In this document: piece after piece, positions 44,799 through 53,562 of the stretch
Layout of the letters: each line of letters opens with the position of its first letter
Position numbering within the stretch: position 1 is the first letter of the stretch
Virus record (IMG/VR): IMGVR_UViG_3300044628_001312
Span: 17,198 to 81,197 of that record
Direction: 5' to 3' (one strand)
Length of the DNA stretch: 64,000 bases
Source of the DNA: a virus
Program-made: the position numbers and the translations under genes
The notes under the pieces: generated by a model
The model's input: only the letters and a program-made list of their open reading frames with translations
Told to the model about the DNA's origin: nothing
Database searches by the model: none

Positions 44799-46724
44799 CT
44801 ATTCAAAGCCCATCCAAGCTAAAGCTTTTAAATCTTCAAACACTGTTGAATTTGAAGAAATAATATTATTTATATTAGATGCGGTTACTATTGCTAGCCA
44901 CTGTCCTTGGCTTCTTACGTACGCCAGTCCAGTTGAAGCGTCTGAGGCAACAAAACCATTTGGTGCATTTTGTGGAAAGTTTGCAACTGTTGCATAATTT
45001 GTAAAAGTTAATTGATCATAATAGCTTGGGCTTTCGTTTTCATTTATATCTACCCATAGCTGTACGTTATTTGGATTAGGAGCCGTTGCTCCAAACTCTA
45101 CAATTGCACCATCAAATTCATCTGTATCTATCCAAAGCTCTCCTGGGTATGAAGGTGTCCCTGGTTCGTCTGCGCTATAAATTAATTCTTGAATTGGTTC
45201 AACATTGTCTACCCAGAATTCATATTGTTCTGGATCTGGAGCAACACCGCCTGTATAAAATTGATTAAAAGGAGTATCAATATCATCAACATCAATCCAC
45301 AAATCTCCAGTTTGTGTTGCTCCTGCTGGGGGTGCAACTAGTCCAACAAAGAAAACAGATGGAGCTGCGGTGTTGTCTGTAGGTGTAAGAGAAAGTCCTC
45401 CTCCACCTCCTCCAACCTGAATATCATCCCAAAGTAAACCAGTCCACACCTTTAGTTTGTCTAAAGGAAGGTTGTAATAAATTTGTCCGTGTACTGGATT
45501 TTGTGGAGGGAACTCTAGTCCAACAATTACACCATTGGTAAATGTATTTTTAGATGTCCAGGTGTTTGTTGTTGATAAAGAAAGATCTGTTGATACGTAC
45601 TCCCAAGTTGAAGATAGGGCATTCCAAACTTTTAATGATCTAGTGCTGCCGCTTCTGTATTCATCAGTATCAAACCAGAAAGCTCCGTCTGCTGGTGATG
45701 CTGGAGCAGAAGCAGACATAATGGCTTTTGATGGCGGAATAATAGTTTCTAAAATAAGCTTATTTGTATCATCGTCATATGTTGCTGTAATATTAGGATT
45801 TAATCCATGCGTAAATAAAGGAGCAATATAGTCTTGAGCCTGCTCTTGAGTTAACTGAGCGGTTACTGCCAAATTAATCCGATTTGCAACATCGTCATAT
45901 GTAGCGGTTACATTTGTATGGCCAGCGTGTGCGAATAGGCTAGAAACTGAGTCTTGTGCGGCTTCAGTAAACCCTGGAAGATCTTTAGTGGTTATTTCAA
46001 AATTTAATTTTCCTGTTGGATCATCATATGTAATACCTAGTCCTGTAGAGTAAACGTTTCCTGAGACCATTCCTGCAACAACATCTTGAACAACTTCTGT
46101 TGTGTTTGCTAGTGCTAGGTAGGTGCTTGCTGCAGTAGTTATATTAAGTTTAGTTGCAAGGGCTGTTGTTATCGTTGTTGCAAAATTTGCATCGTCGCCT
46201 ATCGCTGCAGCAATTTCATTTAATGTATTTAGCACTCCTGGTGCTGCATCTATAAGGTTAGATATTGCTGTATCTACATAGGATCTGTCAGCTATAACAG
46301 ATGTATCAACCTGAATAGTAATTACATTTGTTGTATCGTTAAATGTTTTTGAAATACCATTTCCAGCTGTGAGTGCTTGAGCTACTGCAGTTACTACTTC
46401 ATCGTCATCGTAGGTTGCCGTCAAGCTTAAAATATTTGTAGTGTCATTATAAGACACAGTAATTCCAGTGTGAGTACCGCCCAATATTGAGGCAGCTGCT
46501 AGGTCTTTAATTTCGTTTGGGTCTTGAAAATTTATTTCTAGCTGTCTAACCTTATAGTCAAGAGAAGATGGGTCGGTTGAGTTATCAACACCAACTTTAT
46601 TCTCAAGAGCTTCTATGGCATCGTTTGCATTTGCATGTTGGGAGGCGTGAGATACTAGAGACGTTGAGTCTGTAGGTTGTGGATTAATTAGTTGGTCTTT
46701 TGATGCTGGAAATGTAGTTGCCAT
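44799..46724 (-). CDS. Modular tail fibre protein
   Basis: The 641-residue protein is built of repeated units. Residues about 85-130, 205-250 and 265-325 contain variants of GITVSYNDTTNILSLTATYDDD, and there is a coiled module AAPGVLNTLNEIAAAIGDDANFATTITTAL. The second half has repeats ending in LW(I/V)D(V/I/T)(D/N) (GDLWIDVDD, GELWIDTDE, VQLWVDINE). The NEIAAA module also occurs in the fibre at 50733-51833. It is a typical stacked-module phage fibre. A promoter TATAAT and an AGAGGTGA site precede the start. Confidence 0.72.
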   Translation of the reverse strand: MATTFPASKDQLINPQPTDSTSLVSHASQHANANDAIEALENKVGVDNSTDPSSLDYKVRQLEINFQDPNEIKDLAAASILGGTHTGITVSYNDTTNILSLTATYDDDEVVTAVAQALTAGNGISKTFNDTTNVITIQVDTSVIADRSYVDTAISNLIDAAPGVLNTLNEIAAAIGDDANFATTITTALATKLNITTAASTYLALANTTEVVQDVVAGMVSGNVYSTGLGITYDDPTGKLNFEITTKDLPGFTEAAQDSVSSLFAHAGHTNVTATYDDVANRINLAVTAQLTQEQAQDYIAPLFTHGLNPNITATYDDDTNKLILETIIPPSKAIMSASAPASPADGAFWFDTDEYRSGSTRSLKVWNALSSTWEYVSTDLSLSTTNTWTSKNTFTNGVIVGLEFPPQNPVHGQIYYNLPLDKLKVWTGLLWDDIQVGGGGGGLSLTPTDNTAAPSVFFVGLVAPPAGATQTGDLWIDVDDIDTPFNQFYTGGVAPDPEQYEFWVDNVEPIQELIYSADEPGTPSYPGELWIDTDEFDGAIVEFGATAPNPNNVQLWVDINENESPSYYDQLTFTNYATVANFPQNAPNGFVASDASTGLAYVRSQGQWLAIVTASNINNIISSNSTVFEDLKALAWMGFE

Positions 46725-46744
46725 TAGTGTTCACCTCTTACACA

Positions 46745-46750
46745 ATTATA
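46745..46750 (-). promoter_or_regulatory. Promoter -10 TATAAT before modular fibre gene
   Basis: TATAAT on the minus strand lies 12 bases before AGAGGTGA and the ATG at 46724. It is in the gap after the oxygenase gene. It lacks the exact TGn spacing of the other sites. Confidence 0.5.
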
Positions 46751-46775
46751 CATCATAAGCATCTAAAGGTATGGG

Positions 46776-47435
46776 CTATAAAAACCTTGATCTTCCCTGA
46801 AGTTTGCCTGAAGGATTGATATGGTCTTTATGGGTTCTGTCATTGTATGAAAACATCGTTACCGCAGAATACTTTGTCCCCGATTTTACTGGCAAAGCTG
46901 CATGGGAATAAAGAAAGTTAGACGGGAATAGAACAATGTCTCCGTACTCTGGCTTGTATGTGTATTCAAAATGAGGGAACATTAGTTCTCCACCCTCATA
47001 GTCATCATTCAAGTACATTACTGTAGAAACGTCACAATGATAGGTTGGGCCACTATCTGGATGAACTTGAAAATGCTGGCCTGGCCCGTATTTTACAAAG
47101 TTAATAGCTTCCATGTAGCCTAGGGGATTCATTCTAAAAGTCTCAACGTAATGATCTAGACATTCGTTTAATTTTTCTGTTATTTGATCATGAATAGCAG
47201 CTACTTCATCTGCTTTTGGATCACCAGCTTTTAGCGCATCTCTTCTTACTTTAAAGTCAACACAATCCCTATAGTCTTTTATTTTTTGGAAGTCTCCTAC
47301 AAGCGCTTCTGACCATTTAAAGAATACGCTTTTACCATCGCCCAGAGCGTTTTCTATTTTTTGTGGGATTCCCATAGATTCTGGTAAAGCATTTCTATAT
47401 ATATAAATACCTTTTGCTGGGTTTTCGATTATCAT
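46776..47435 (-). CDS. 2-oxoglutarate/Fe(II) oxygenase, prolyl-4-hydroxylase-like
   Basis: The 219-residue protein contains a full P4H-type site: YGPGQHFQVHPDSG (H125, D127 as iron ligands), a distal histidine in LYSHAALPV (H178) and a basic residue for 2-oxoglutarate in KYSAVTMFSY (K188). The ETFRMNPLGYMEAINFVKYG segment before it and GGELMFPHFEYTYKPEYGDIVLFPS after it are classic strands of this fold. Family members hydroxylate proline (or other residues) of protein substrates using O2 and 2-oxoglutarate. It lies downstream of the DSBH cluster and 51 bases ahead of a modular fibre gene; its substrate is not known. Confidence 0.85.
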   Translation of the reverse strand: MIIENPAKGIYIYRNALPESMGIPQKIENALGDGKSVFFKWSEALVGDFQKIKDYRDCVDFKVRRDALKAGDPKADEVAAIHDQITEKLNECLDHYVETFRMNPLGYMEAINFVKYGPGQHFQVHPDSGPTYHCDVSTVMYLNDDYEGGELMFPHFEYTYKPEYGDIVLFPSNFLYSHAALPVKSGTKYSAVTMFSYNDRTHKDHINPSGKLQGRSRFL

Positions 47436-47445
47436 CTTTATCCTT

Positions 47446-48027
47446 TTATAGTATTGGTATCCACGTATGCGGGTACTGTTTTTCTATCATCGATAGTGGG
47501 GCTATGTTAAAAAGTATTCCTTTTATTTGACTAGAGTACTTTATCTTATTGCCTGCTTCTGATATTATTATATCACCTGGGGAAATCTTTTTCAATACCC
47601 CCGATATCTCTATTTCTTTTAATTCTGTATCAAGTGACATTATTCCAAAAAGTGCTGGTTTAGACATCCCGCCTGTATCATACCAACAAGAAGTATCTAT
47701 CCCCTCTATCAGGCTTGAAGATAAAAAATACTTATTTTTATCAAAATCAAGATCATGCTCTTTGCATGCTATTTTAATTAAAGACACTAGATATATAAGA
47801 AGGCCATGTATTTTTTCATCATAAATAAAAAAAACATTTTTATTATTATCAGAGTATATGGGAACTTCTATTTTTGTTTCTTCTGGGAACCTGTAGACAA
47901 TATTTTTTTTATTAAATTCTTTATTTATTTTTTCATAAATCCCTTTGTGATCAAAATTTCCTAAAGTAATTTTAATCTCTCTATTAAGCCTATACAAAAC
48001 ATTTTGATTTTTATTTTGCTTAATCAT
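47446..48027 (-). CDS. DSBH/cupin-like protein, iron ligands not seen
   Basis: The start is set at 48027 (MIKQNKNQNV), where the ATG overlaps the upstream stop as ATGA, giving 193 residues; an ATG at 48084 would overlap the previous gene by 61 bases. The second half has a beta-helix pattern like a 2OG-oxygenase fold: CWYDTGGMSKPALFGIMSLDTE, then LKKISPGDIIISEAGNKIKYSS and GILFNIAPLSMIEKQYPHTWIPIL. The usual H-x-D pair is absent (YDTG in that place). It may be a degenerate oxygenase or a binding partner of the neighbouring enzyme. The Asn/Lys-rich N-terminus is AT-rich. Confidence 0.5.
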   Translation of the reverse strand: MIKQNKNQNVLYRLNREIKITLGNFDHKGIYEKINKEFNKKNIVYRFPEETKIEVPIYSDNNKNVFFIYDEKIHGLLIYLVSLIKIACKEHDLDFDKNKYFLSSSLIEGIDTSCWYDTGGMSKPALFGIMSLDTELKEIEISGVLKKISPGDIIISEAGNKIKYSSQIKGILFNIAPLSMIEKQYPHTWIPIL

Positions 48028-48575
48028 ACTACAGAAACTCTTTTTCTTAGAACCCTCTGAGCCTCTCTTGGAATCTTTAGCCATGGGTGGTCTGGATCTA
48101 CCCAGTGAAGTAGCATGATTCCAACCTTGTTAAACTCTGGATCTGGGAAAGGGCCCTTCCAATGCTTTTGATCATTTGCTAAAAATAATACTGCTTCATT
48201 TTCATCAAAGCTGTATTCATTTCCTTCTATAAATAGCCCCCATGGAGTTTTTTGATATAGACCTAGATCTACTGTGTATGTACATGGGCCAATATCTAGG
48301 TGTTCATCTAGCTGCGCCGCTCCGCTAGAATATTCTGAAAAAACTGCATACGTTGGAAGAATGTCTGGCTTACCAAAATGATGTCTTGCAAAGTCTGTAA
48401 GCTTATTTAAACATTCAAGAATTACGGAGTCGTCAAAAGAGTCCATTCTTTTGCTTCCATAATAGTCGTAAGGTATGCTTCTTAATTGTGGATGATTTTC
48501 AAAATAATTCTTAATGTATTCAAAAAATGGTTCTTCAAATACATTAGATACTACTTTAGGATCAAACTTTTTCAT
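48024..48575 (-). CDS. Divergent 2-oxoglutarate/Fe(II) oxygenase-like protein
   Basis: The 183-residue protein has an H-x-D pair in QLDEHLDIGPCTYTVDLGL (H92, D94) and a second histidine in ANDQKHWKGPF (H138) with a possible basic partner K150, spaced as in the double-stranded beta-helix oxygenases. The strand EYSFDENEAVLFLAND before it and VGIMLLHWVDPDHPWLKI after it fit the fold. It is more distant from P4H than the enzyme at 46776. Its gene overlaps the gene before it by 14 bases and the one after it by 4. The substrate is unknown. Confidence 0.65.
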   Translation of the reverse strand: MKKFDPKVVSNVFEEPFFEYIKNYFENHPQLRSIPYDYYGSKRMDSFDDSVILECLNKLTDFARHHFGKPDILPTYAVFSEYSSGAAQLDEHLDIGPCTYTVDLGLYQKTPWGLFIEGNEYSFDENEAVLFLANDQKHWKGPFPDPEFNKVGIMLLHWVDPDHPWLKIPREAQRVLRKRVSVV

Positions 48576-49086
48576 TATAGGCTATTGCTAGGATAAAATC
48601 GTTGTCTTCGGAATTTGTTACAACGTATTTATATTCGGGCGATGATGAAAGAATTATACAAGACCCCTCTTCTGGATGAATTGTAGTTTCTTTATCTTTA
48701 AAGCTAATAGATCCAGACATGTTAGTGTTTTTTAATACATATATTACACTTACAGTGTCTTTTGTAAACTCATTAGTAAAGCTTTGTAAATATTCAGCAT
48801 CCTTGCCTATTTTTATAAAATCATTTTCGTGTAGCCATTTATAATTAATATTTTTTTCTTTTGCAAACTCCATTAAATTTGTTACGTTTGAAGACTGTAA
48901 ATGTCTATTTAGCACAGCAAAGTTATTAATGTCCAGTGACGTTTTTATGCCTTCCATATACGAGCCAATTCTTTCTTCCCATACAACCTCATTTGGATTA
49001 TTTAAAATTGCAAGCAGATCTTCTCTTTCATTAAATTGGCTTGAATAAATACAAGCGTCAAAAATTCTATTTAATAAATTACTCAT
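48562..49086 (-). CDS. Cupin-like beta-helix protein of unknown function
   Basis: The 174-residue protein has a helical start (NLLNRIFDACIYSSQFNER) and a second half like a small beta-helix: SVIYVLKNTNMSGSISFKD, TTIHPEEGSCIILSSSPEYKYVV, FILAIAYN. The pattern resembles the neighbouring oxygenase-like proteins, but no metal-ligand triad is evident. An extended -10 promoter and an AGGAGGAG site lie before it, inside the end of the acetyltransferase-like gene. It could be a regulatory or scaffolding relative of the oxygenases. Confidence 0.45.
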   Translation of the reverse strand: MSNLLNRIFDACIYSSQFNEREDLLAILNNPNEVVWEERIGSYMEGIKTSLDINNFAVLNRHLQSSNVTNLMEFAKEKNINYKWLHENDFIKIGKDAEYLQSFTNEFTKDTVSVIYVLKNTNMSGSISFKDKETTIHPEEGSCIILSSSPEYKYVVTNSEDNDFILAIAYNEKV

Positions 49087-49621
49087 TTACTCCTCCTATT
49101 CTTTGATTATACCAAATATGCGGATAAACTGCATCTCTTTCTGGCTCAGTATTATATACTGAAACAGCAGATTCTGGTACGTTTGCTTCTATTCTTTCAT
49201 TTAAAATATTTTTTGTTTTTATATAAGCTTTTTCTATAAATGGGGCTCTATCTTTACTTCCGTCAACTATAAATCCTTTTAAATAAGAGTAAAAAATTCT
49301 TCTTAGTAGCAGTGCTGATATACCAACAAAGCCGTTCCGTCTTAATTTTGGTGAAACGTAGACTTTTTCTGCCAAGCCGTCTAAATAAAAAGTATTATAC
49401 ATATCTGGATAAGAGTTTAAAATAAAATCAGAAACTATTACCGTCCCAGAAGGGTGTTGGTCGTTAAAATAAAATGTAGAAAGATAACTTATTTTCCCAT
49501 TATTAATTGGTGTTATATGAGCCCAGGCTCCGTTAAACTCGTCGGGGAATTTTGAAAAAATTGGGATAGATTTATTATCTACAGAGTCAAAGCCAATAAC
49601 ATTAAATTGCTGTTGAGTCAT
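49079..49621 (-). CDS. GNAT acetyltransferase-like protein
   Basis: The 180-residue protein contains a GNAT motif A at residues 86-108: EKVYVSPKLRRNGFVGISALLLRR (beta strand, then V-x-P-x2-R-R-x-G-x2-G and a helix). In GNAT enzymes this binds the acetyl-CoA pyrophosphate. The flanking regions (TVIVSDFILNSYPDMY, IVDGSKDRAPFIEKAYIK) suit the fold. It lies between the PASTA-Hint gene and a cupin-like gene. An acyl transfer to a fibre sugar or protein is only a guess. Confidence 0.6.
   Translation of the reverse strand: MTQQQFNVIGFDSVDNKSIPIFSKFPDEFNGAWAHITPINNGKISYLSTFYFNDQHPSGTVIVSDFILNSYPDMYNTFYLDGLAEKVYVSPKLRRNGFVGISALLLRRIFYSYLKGFIVDGSKDRAPFIEKAYIKTKNILNERIEANVPESAVSVYNTEPERDAVYPHIWYNQRIGGVNE
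49106..49114 (-). promoter_or_regulatory. Internal extended -10 promoter TGGTATAAT
   Basis: TGGTATAAT lies on the minus strand inside the last codons of the acetyltransferase-like gene, followed by AGGAGGAG and the ATG at 49086. It would separately express the cupin-like and oxygenase genes. Confidence 0.6.
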
Positions 49622-50726
49622 GGGTTAATATCTTTTCTGTAAAGAACATATCGTATGGCTCACAGTTAATGGAAACAACCTCATGAACAATTGGAACAGA
49701 TTCTAGGGTTGTTATTTCTTCCCACGTCTGATCAGCATAAGAGTATACAAGGTCTGTATTTAAAACATCTACTGAAGATACAAACTTTGCAACACCGTCT
49801 CTTTTAATTAGAATATAGTGGTAGTTTGAAAAAATATCACTGTTAATAACTACTGCGCCATCTGACATTTTTTTATTTATAGAAACGATTGTAGTCTCTG
49901 TAATATTTATATTTGGATTTGTATCTGACCATGCGAGTGCAATCTGAGTTGAGTTTTCCTGTGGAGAATTTATAAAACCTTCTATATCTGCTGATAATAG
50001 AATGTCTCCTACTTGTAAATCGTCTGCTTTAACAAGGCCATTTGGAGTTCTTACTAATGTTGAAACACCAACACTTTTAAAAGAAGGAGGTCCAAAAAAT
50101 AATGGAGTAGACCAAAAGATAGGTGGTGCTGGAGTAAATTGTGGACCTGGATTAAATATTGGATTTGGATTAAATATTGGACCTGGATTAAACACTGGAC
50201 CTGGATTAAATCCTGGATTTGGATTATATGAAATACTAAACTCTGGAATAAGTGGAACTCTTCCGTTATAGATCTGAATAGTTCTGCTTCCTGATCCGCT
50301 TAAAGAAAATGTTATTTGGTTTGAACTTGGGGTCCAGCTTCCAATGTTGCTTCCGTTTACAGCAATGTTTGTAGGAAAAGTATTAAATGTTCCATTGATT
50401 GTTACTGTAGATCCATTCCAACTTGAGCTAGATACAGATGAATTCTGTGGTGGGCTAGGAACAAAAGAAGGACCAAATGAAGGTGGGGCAACATAATTAT
50501 AATAATTAAAATCAATTGATGTACCAATTGGCACAATAGTATCTGCTGGAGTTCCTTGAGACAATACAGTTAAATTTAATGCAGATGTTGATGTAGCAGT
50601 TGATGTTTGATTATAATTTAAACCTTTTGCAGCAAGTGCAGATTCAGCTTGAGCCTTACTTAAATTAACTAGTGACGGAACGCTAACTTTTCTTCTGCCA
50701 AATCGGCCAAAAAATCTTCTAAGCAT
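49602..50726 (-). CDS. PASTA and Hint-domain fibre-associated protein
   Basis: The 374-residue protein has, in order: a PASTA-like domain (residues 14-75: VPSLVNLSKAQAESALAAKGL), an Ig/IPT-like beta domain (about 98-167), a Pro-rich repeat of the form FNPGP (168-203) and a Hint domain (218-374). The Hint blocks are VSTLVRTPNGLVKADDLQVGDILL, then NYHYILI (block-B-like H303) and, at the end, VVSINCEPYDMFFTEKILTHDS. In Hint domains the final HN is usually followed by C, S or T; here it is HDS. The nucleophile position appears to be a Ser (S218) instead of Cys, so splicing or cleavage may be altered. PASTA domains bind cell-wall fragments. Confidence 0.75.
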   Translation of the reverse strand: MLRRFFGRFGRRKVSVPSLVNLSKAQAESALAAKGLNYNQTSTATSTSALNLTVLSQGTPADTIVPIGTSIDFNYYNYVAPPSFGPSFVPSPPQNSSVSSSSWNGSTVTINGTFNTFPTNIAVNGSNIGSWTPSSNQITFSLSGSGSRTIQIYNGRVPLIPEFSISYNPNPGFNPGPVFNPGPIFNPNPIFNPGPQFTPAPPIFWSTPLFFGPPSFKSVGVSTLVRTPNGLVKADDLQVGDILLSADIEGFINSPQENSTQIALAWSDTNPNINITETTIVSINKKMSDGAVVINSDIFSNYHYILIKRDGVAKFVSSVDVLNTDLVYSYADQTWEEITTLESVPIVHEVVSINCEPYDMFFTEKILTHDSTAI

Positions 50727-50731
50727 TTTTT

Positions 50732-50737
50732 ATTATA
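50732..50737 (-). promoter_or_regulatory. Candidate leaderless -10 TATAAT
   Basis: TATAAT lies 5 bases before the ATG of the PASTA-Hint gene, which has no ribosome site. It overlaps the upstream stop. It lacks the TGn extension, so it is less certain than the others. Confidence 0.35.
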
Positions 50738-51833
50738 CTGCTAGGTCACCCAATACGACCCAGCTGTTACTACCTCTCTTTAATACCGATGCGCTTGACC
50801 ACTGTGTTCTAAGCTTGAGACCTGGTGTAGAATTTGGTGTAAATCCTGTTCCAGCTATAGTAACCTGTGAGGTTCCTGTTTGTAAAATTTCTATTGATGT
50901 GCCTATTGGAAAATTATACACTGCGTCAGAAGGTATTGTCAAGGTTCCGCCGCCTGACATTTCTACAAGCTTACCTGTGTCTGTAGATTGCAAGGTATAA
51001 TTTCCACTTTGTGAATTAAATTCAATAATTTCATTTATTTTAGTATCTAAAGCTGTTTGAGTTAAAGTTGAGATTGGCTTATTTGCATCTGAAGTATTAT
51101 CGACATTTCCAAGACCAACGTGGGCTTTTGTAACACCACCTACAGTTCCTGTAAAAGTTGGTGATGCTATAGGGGCATATGTTGTTGCTGCTAGGGAAGA
51201 GTCTAGCTTGTTTCCTATTGTTGTTGTTATGCTTGTAGCAAAATTAGGATCGTCTGCAAATGCTGCTGCAATCTCATTTAATGTATCTAGGGTTCCAGGG
51301 GCTGAATCTACAAGATTAGATATTGCAGTTGAAATTGCTGTATTTCTATTTGTTACTTCTGTAGAAATTGCTGAAGACAGCTCTGTGTCTCTTGTAATTG
51401 TGGCTGGAATTTCAGAATCTGGGATTTTGCCATTTTCATCAAGAGTGGCAACTCCGTCTGCGTTTCCATATTGACTTAGTGGAATGTATGTCTGTGCAGC
51501 AGTTCCGCTTAAAGAAGAAACAGCTGTATCTACATATGTTTTATTTGCAATAGTGCTATCTACAGATAATGTTAGCTTTCCAGCAACTGAGTCAAAAGAT
51601 TTATCTAAGCCAGTTCCGTCCAATACTGTATCGGCAATATTTGCTTGAGTTAAACTTAAGAGTTCTGAAGGGGCTATACTAAAAAATGGAAGAGCTCCCC
51701 ACAAAGAAGATCCATTTCCAACTTTTATTTTACCTAGAGTTGTATCTAATGCAATTTCTCCAGCTGCAAGAACATTTGTAGATGCATTCCATTGAGCTGT
51801 AGTACCTCTTCTAATTCTTATACTAACTGCCAT
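50733..51833 (-). CDS. Tail fibre with tropism-determinant-like N-terminus
   Basis: Residues 5-48 (IRIRRGTTAQWNASTNVLAAGEIALDTTLGKIKVGNGSSLW) match the major-tropism-determinant N-terminal domain found at the base of many phage fibres. The middle contains repeats like those at 44799-46724 (DSAPGTLDTLNEIAAAFADDPNF). The last 70 residues are a small beta tip (FNSQSGNYTLQSTDTGKLVEM...). The 366-residue protein lies in a run of overlapping fibre genes and has a good GGAGGAG site. Confidence 0.75.
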   Translation of the reverse strand: MAVSIRIRRGTTAQWNASTNVLAAGEIALDTTLGKIKVGNGSSLWGALPFFSIAPSELLSLTQANIADTVLDGTGLDKSFDSVAGKLTLSVDSTIANKTYVDTAVSSLSGTAAQTYIPLSQYGNADGVATLDENGKIPDSEIPATITRDTELSSAISTEVTNRNTAISTAISNLVDSAPGTLDTLNEIAAAFADDPNFATSITTTIGNKLDSSLAATTYAPIASPTFTGTVGGVTKAHVGLGNVDNTSDANKPISTLTQTALDTKINEIIEFNSQSGNYTLQSTDTGKLVEMSGGGTLTIPSDAVYNFPIGTSIEILQTGTSQVTIAGTGFTPNSTPGLKLRTQWSSASVLKRGSNSWVVLGDLAV

Positions 51834-52132
51834 TATGGTGCTCCTCCGTCGACTATGTTAAGCTCTGTTTGACCACTTAGCTGTGGTGTTCCGCCATCTA
51901 CAAAAGTTGCGGCAGTTGTAACTGCTTGAACCGAATAAATTTCTCCATCATATGTGTGCTCATGAATAAGCAAGCCAGTTTCTGTGCTTCCACCGATTGG
52001 CTTCCACTCTGTTCCTGTGTATACACGAAGTTCCTGAGCAGAACTGTTAAAATAAATATCTCCAGCTCTTGCTACTGACGGGTCAGAAGATAATTCTGTT
52101 GTATTTAATGGAACTAATCTTTTAACTGACAT
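51833..52132 (-). CDS. Small fibre accessory protein
   Basis: The 99-residue protein starts MSVKRLVPLNTTELSSDPSVARAGDIYFNSSAQELRVY, and has TGTEWKPIGG and a repeated VDGG(T/A)P ending. The motif G-D-I-Y-F-N-S-x4-L-R-V-Y-x-G-x-x-W resembles fibre N-terminal or link modules. Its stop overlaps the next gene's start. No enzymatic motif is seen. Confidence 0.55.
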   Translation of the reverse strand: MSVKRLVPLNTTELSSDPSVARAGDIYFNSSAQELRVYTGTEWKPIGGSTETGLLIHEHTYDGEIYSVQAVTTAATFVDGGTPQLSGQTELNIVDGGAP

Positions 52133-52143
52133 TCAGTGTCTCC

Positions 52144-53550
52144 TTAACCAGTAATTACGACTCTGTATGCTCCACTTGCAGGGGCTGATGCAAATTTTAA
52201 TGTAACTGTATTTGATGATGTACGCTCAACATCTGTTTCAACAAGAGCCTTAGATCCTGATGTTTCAAAAACTTGAACAGTAACGTCATCTGATCCCAAA
52301 TTATGTGTAACAACTAAAGCTGTTAATGTATCTGGATTTGCAAGATCTACTGCATACTTGCGAGCAATTGCATGGTAGTTTGTACCATTATTTGTGAGTG
52401 TCCAGTTGTCGCTTGTTTCATTCCACAGAATTTCAACATCTGCACCATCTCCACGCTCTACACGAATTCCAGCATCTGCTAAAGGAATTCCAATAAAGTC
52501 GGTATTTAAATTAATCTTATTATCAACAATATTTACTTGAGTAGTATTTACTGAGTTAATTGTTCCTGTTACGTTTAGGTCTCCGCCAACATTTAAATCA
52601 TTAGTAATTGTTACATTATCTGGAAGACCGATTGTTACTGTTGTGCCTTCACCTGATGTAGGGCTTACTGTTACTTCATTAGCTGTTCCCTGAATGTTTG
52701 CTACATAGTCGCCTGTTGTATCTGAACCTAAAGCTACAGAGTTTGGTGCAACTGTAGTTGTGATTGTTACATCACCAAGATTTGTTATTGTTCCTGTACC
52801 AGTTACATCTCCTGAAAGAGTAATTGTAGGATCTGCTACGTTAAAGTCTAATTTTCCATTTACATCGTCATATGTTACTGAAATTCCAGACTCTGTATTA
52901 GAGTCAACCATTCCTCCGACAATGTCTTGTACACGCTCAGCGTTTAATGTTACTGCGCCTGACGCTACCGTAAAGTCTGTTGAATCAAAACTTGCAACAC
53001 CCTTATTTGTTGAGGTTGCGTCTTCTGCTGATACCGTAATTGTGTTATTTGTTACAGCTACGTCAATTCCTTCTCCGCCTGCAACTGTTAATGTATCAGT
53101 TAAAAGATTAACTGTATCTGTTCCAGTGTCTCCAGCTATCGAAAGGTTTGTTGCTACGTTTGCTGTTCCTGCTGCAGTTAAGCGTCCTTGTGCATCTACT
53201 GTAAATGTAGGAATTGCTGTTGCTGATCCGTATGATCCAGGTGTTACAGCTGTATCATTAAGCTTTAATGTTGTTGTGCCCGCTGTGTCGTCATATGTTG
53301 CTGTTAACGCTGTTCCAGCTACTACCGAAGAGCCAATTACATCTTGAATAACCTCTGTGGATCCAGACATCGGCATCCATGGGCCATTTGGTGATGTGAG
53401 TCCATTGTAATAATACATTGTATTATTAGATGTGTCATAGTAAATCTGTCCAGATACTGGGTTGGATGGAGCAGCACCTAAGTTTTGGATTCTAGCATTT
53501 AGTAACTCATTTTTATTGAGATCTAAACTAACTAAGAATTTTTTTGCCAT
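52144..53550 (-). CDS. Tail fibre protein
   Basis: The 468-residue protein starts MAKKFLVSLDLNKNELLNARIQNLGAAPSNPVSGQIYYDTSNNTMYYYNG, a module that recurs in marine phage fibres. It continues with a repeated beta unit (GIDVAVTNNTITVSAEDATSTNKG, ATYDDTAGTTTLKLNDT) and has NLGDVTITTTVAPNSVALGSD. The last 100 residues hold a compact domain with ILWNETSDNWTLTNNGTNYHAIARKY and a closing SGAYRVVITG. Modules are shared with the neighbouring fibres. Confidence 0.72.
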   Translation of the reverse strand: MAKKFLVSLDLNKNELLNARIQNLGAAPSNPVSGQIYYDTSNNTMYYYNGLTSPNGPWMPMSGSTEVIQDVIGSSVVAGTALTATYDDTAGTTTLKLNDTAVTPGSYGSATAIPTFTVDAQGRLTAAGTANVATNLSIAGDTGTDTVNLLTDTLTVAGGEGIDVAVTNNTITVSAEDATSTNKGVASFDSTDFTVASGAVTLNAERVQDIVGGMVDSNTESGISVTYDDVNGKLDFNVADPTITLSGDVTGTGTITNLGDVTITTTVAPNSVALGSDTTGDYVANIQGTANEVTVSPTSGEGTTVTIGLPDNVTITNDLNVGGDLNVTGTINSVNTTQVNIVDNKINLNTDFIGIPLADAGIRVERGDGADVEILWNETSDNWTLTNNGTNYHAIARKYAVDLANPDTLTALVVTHNLGSDDVTVQVFETSGSKALVETDVERTSSNTVTLKFASAPASGAYRVVITG

Positions 53551-53562
53551 TTTCTTTCTCCT

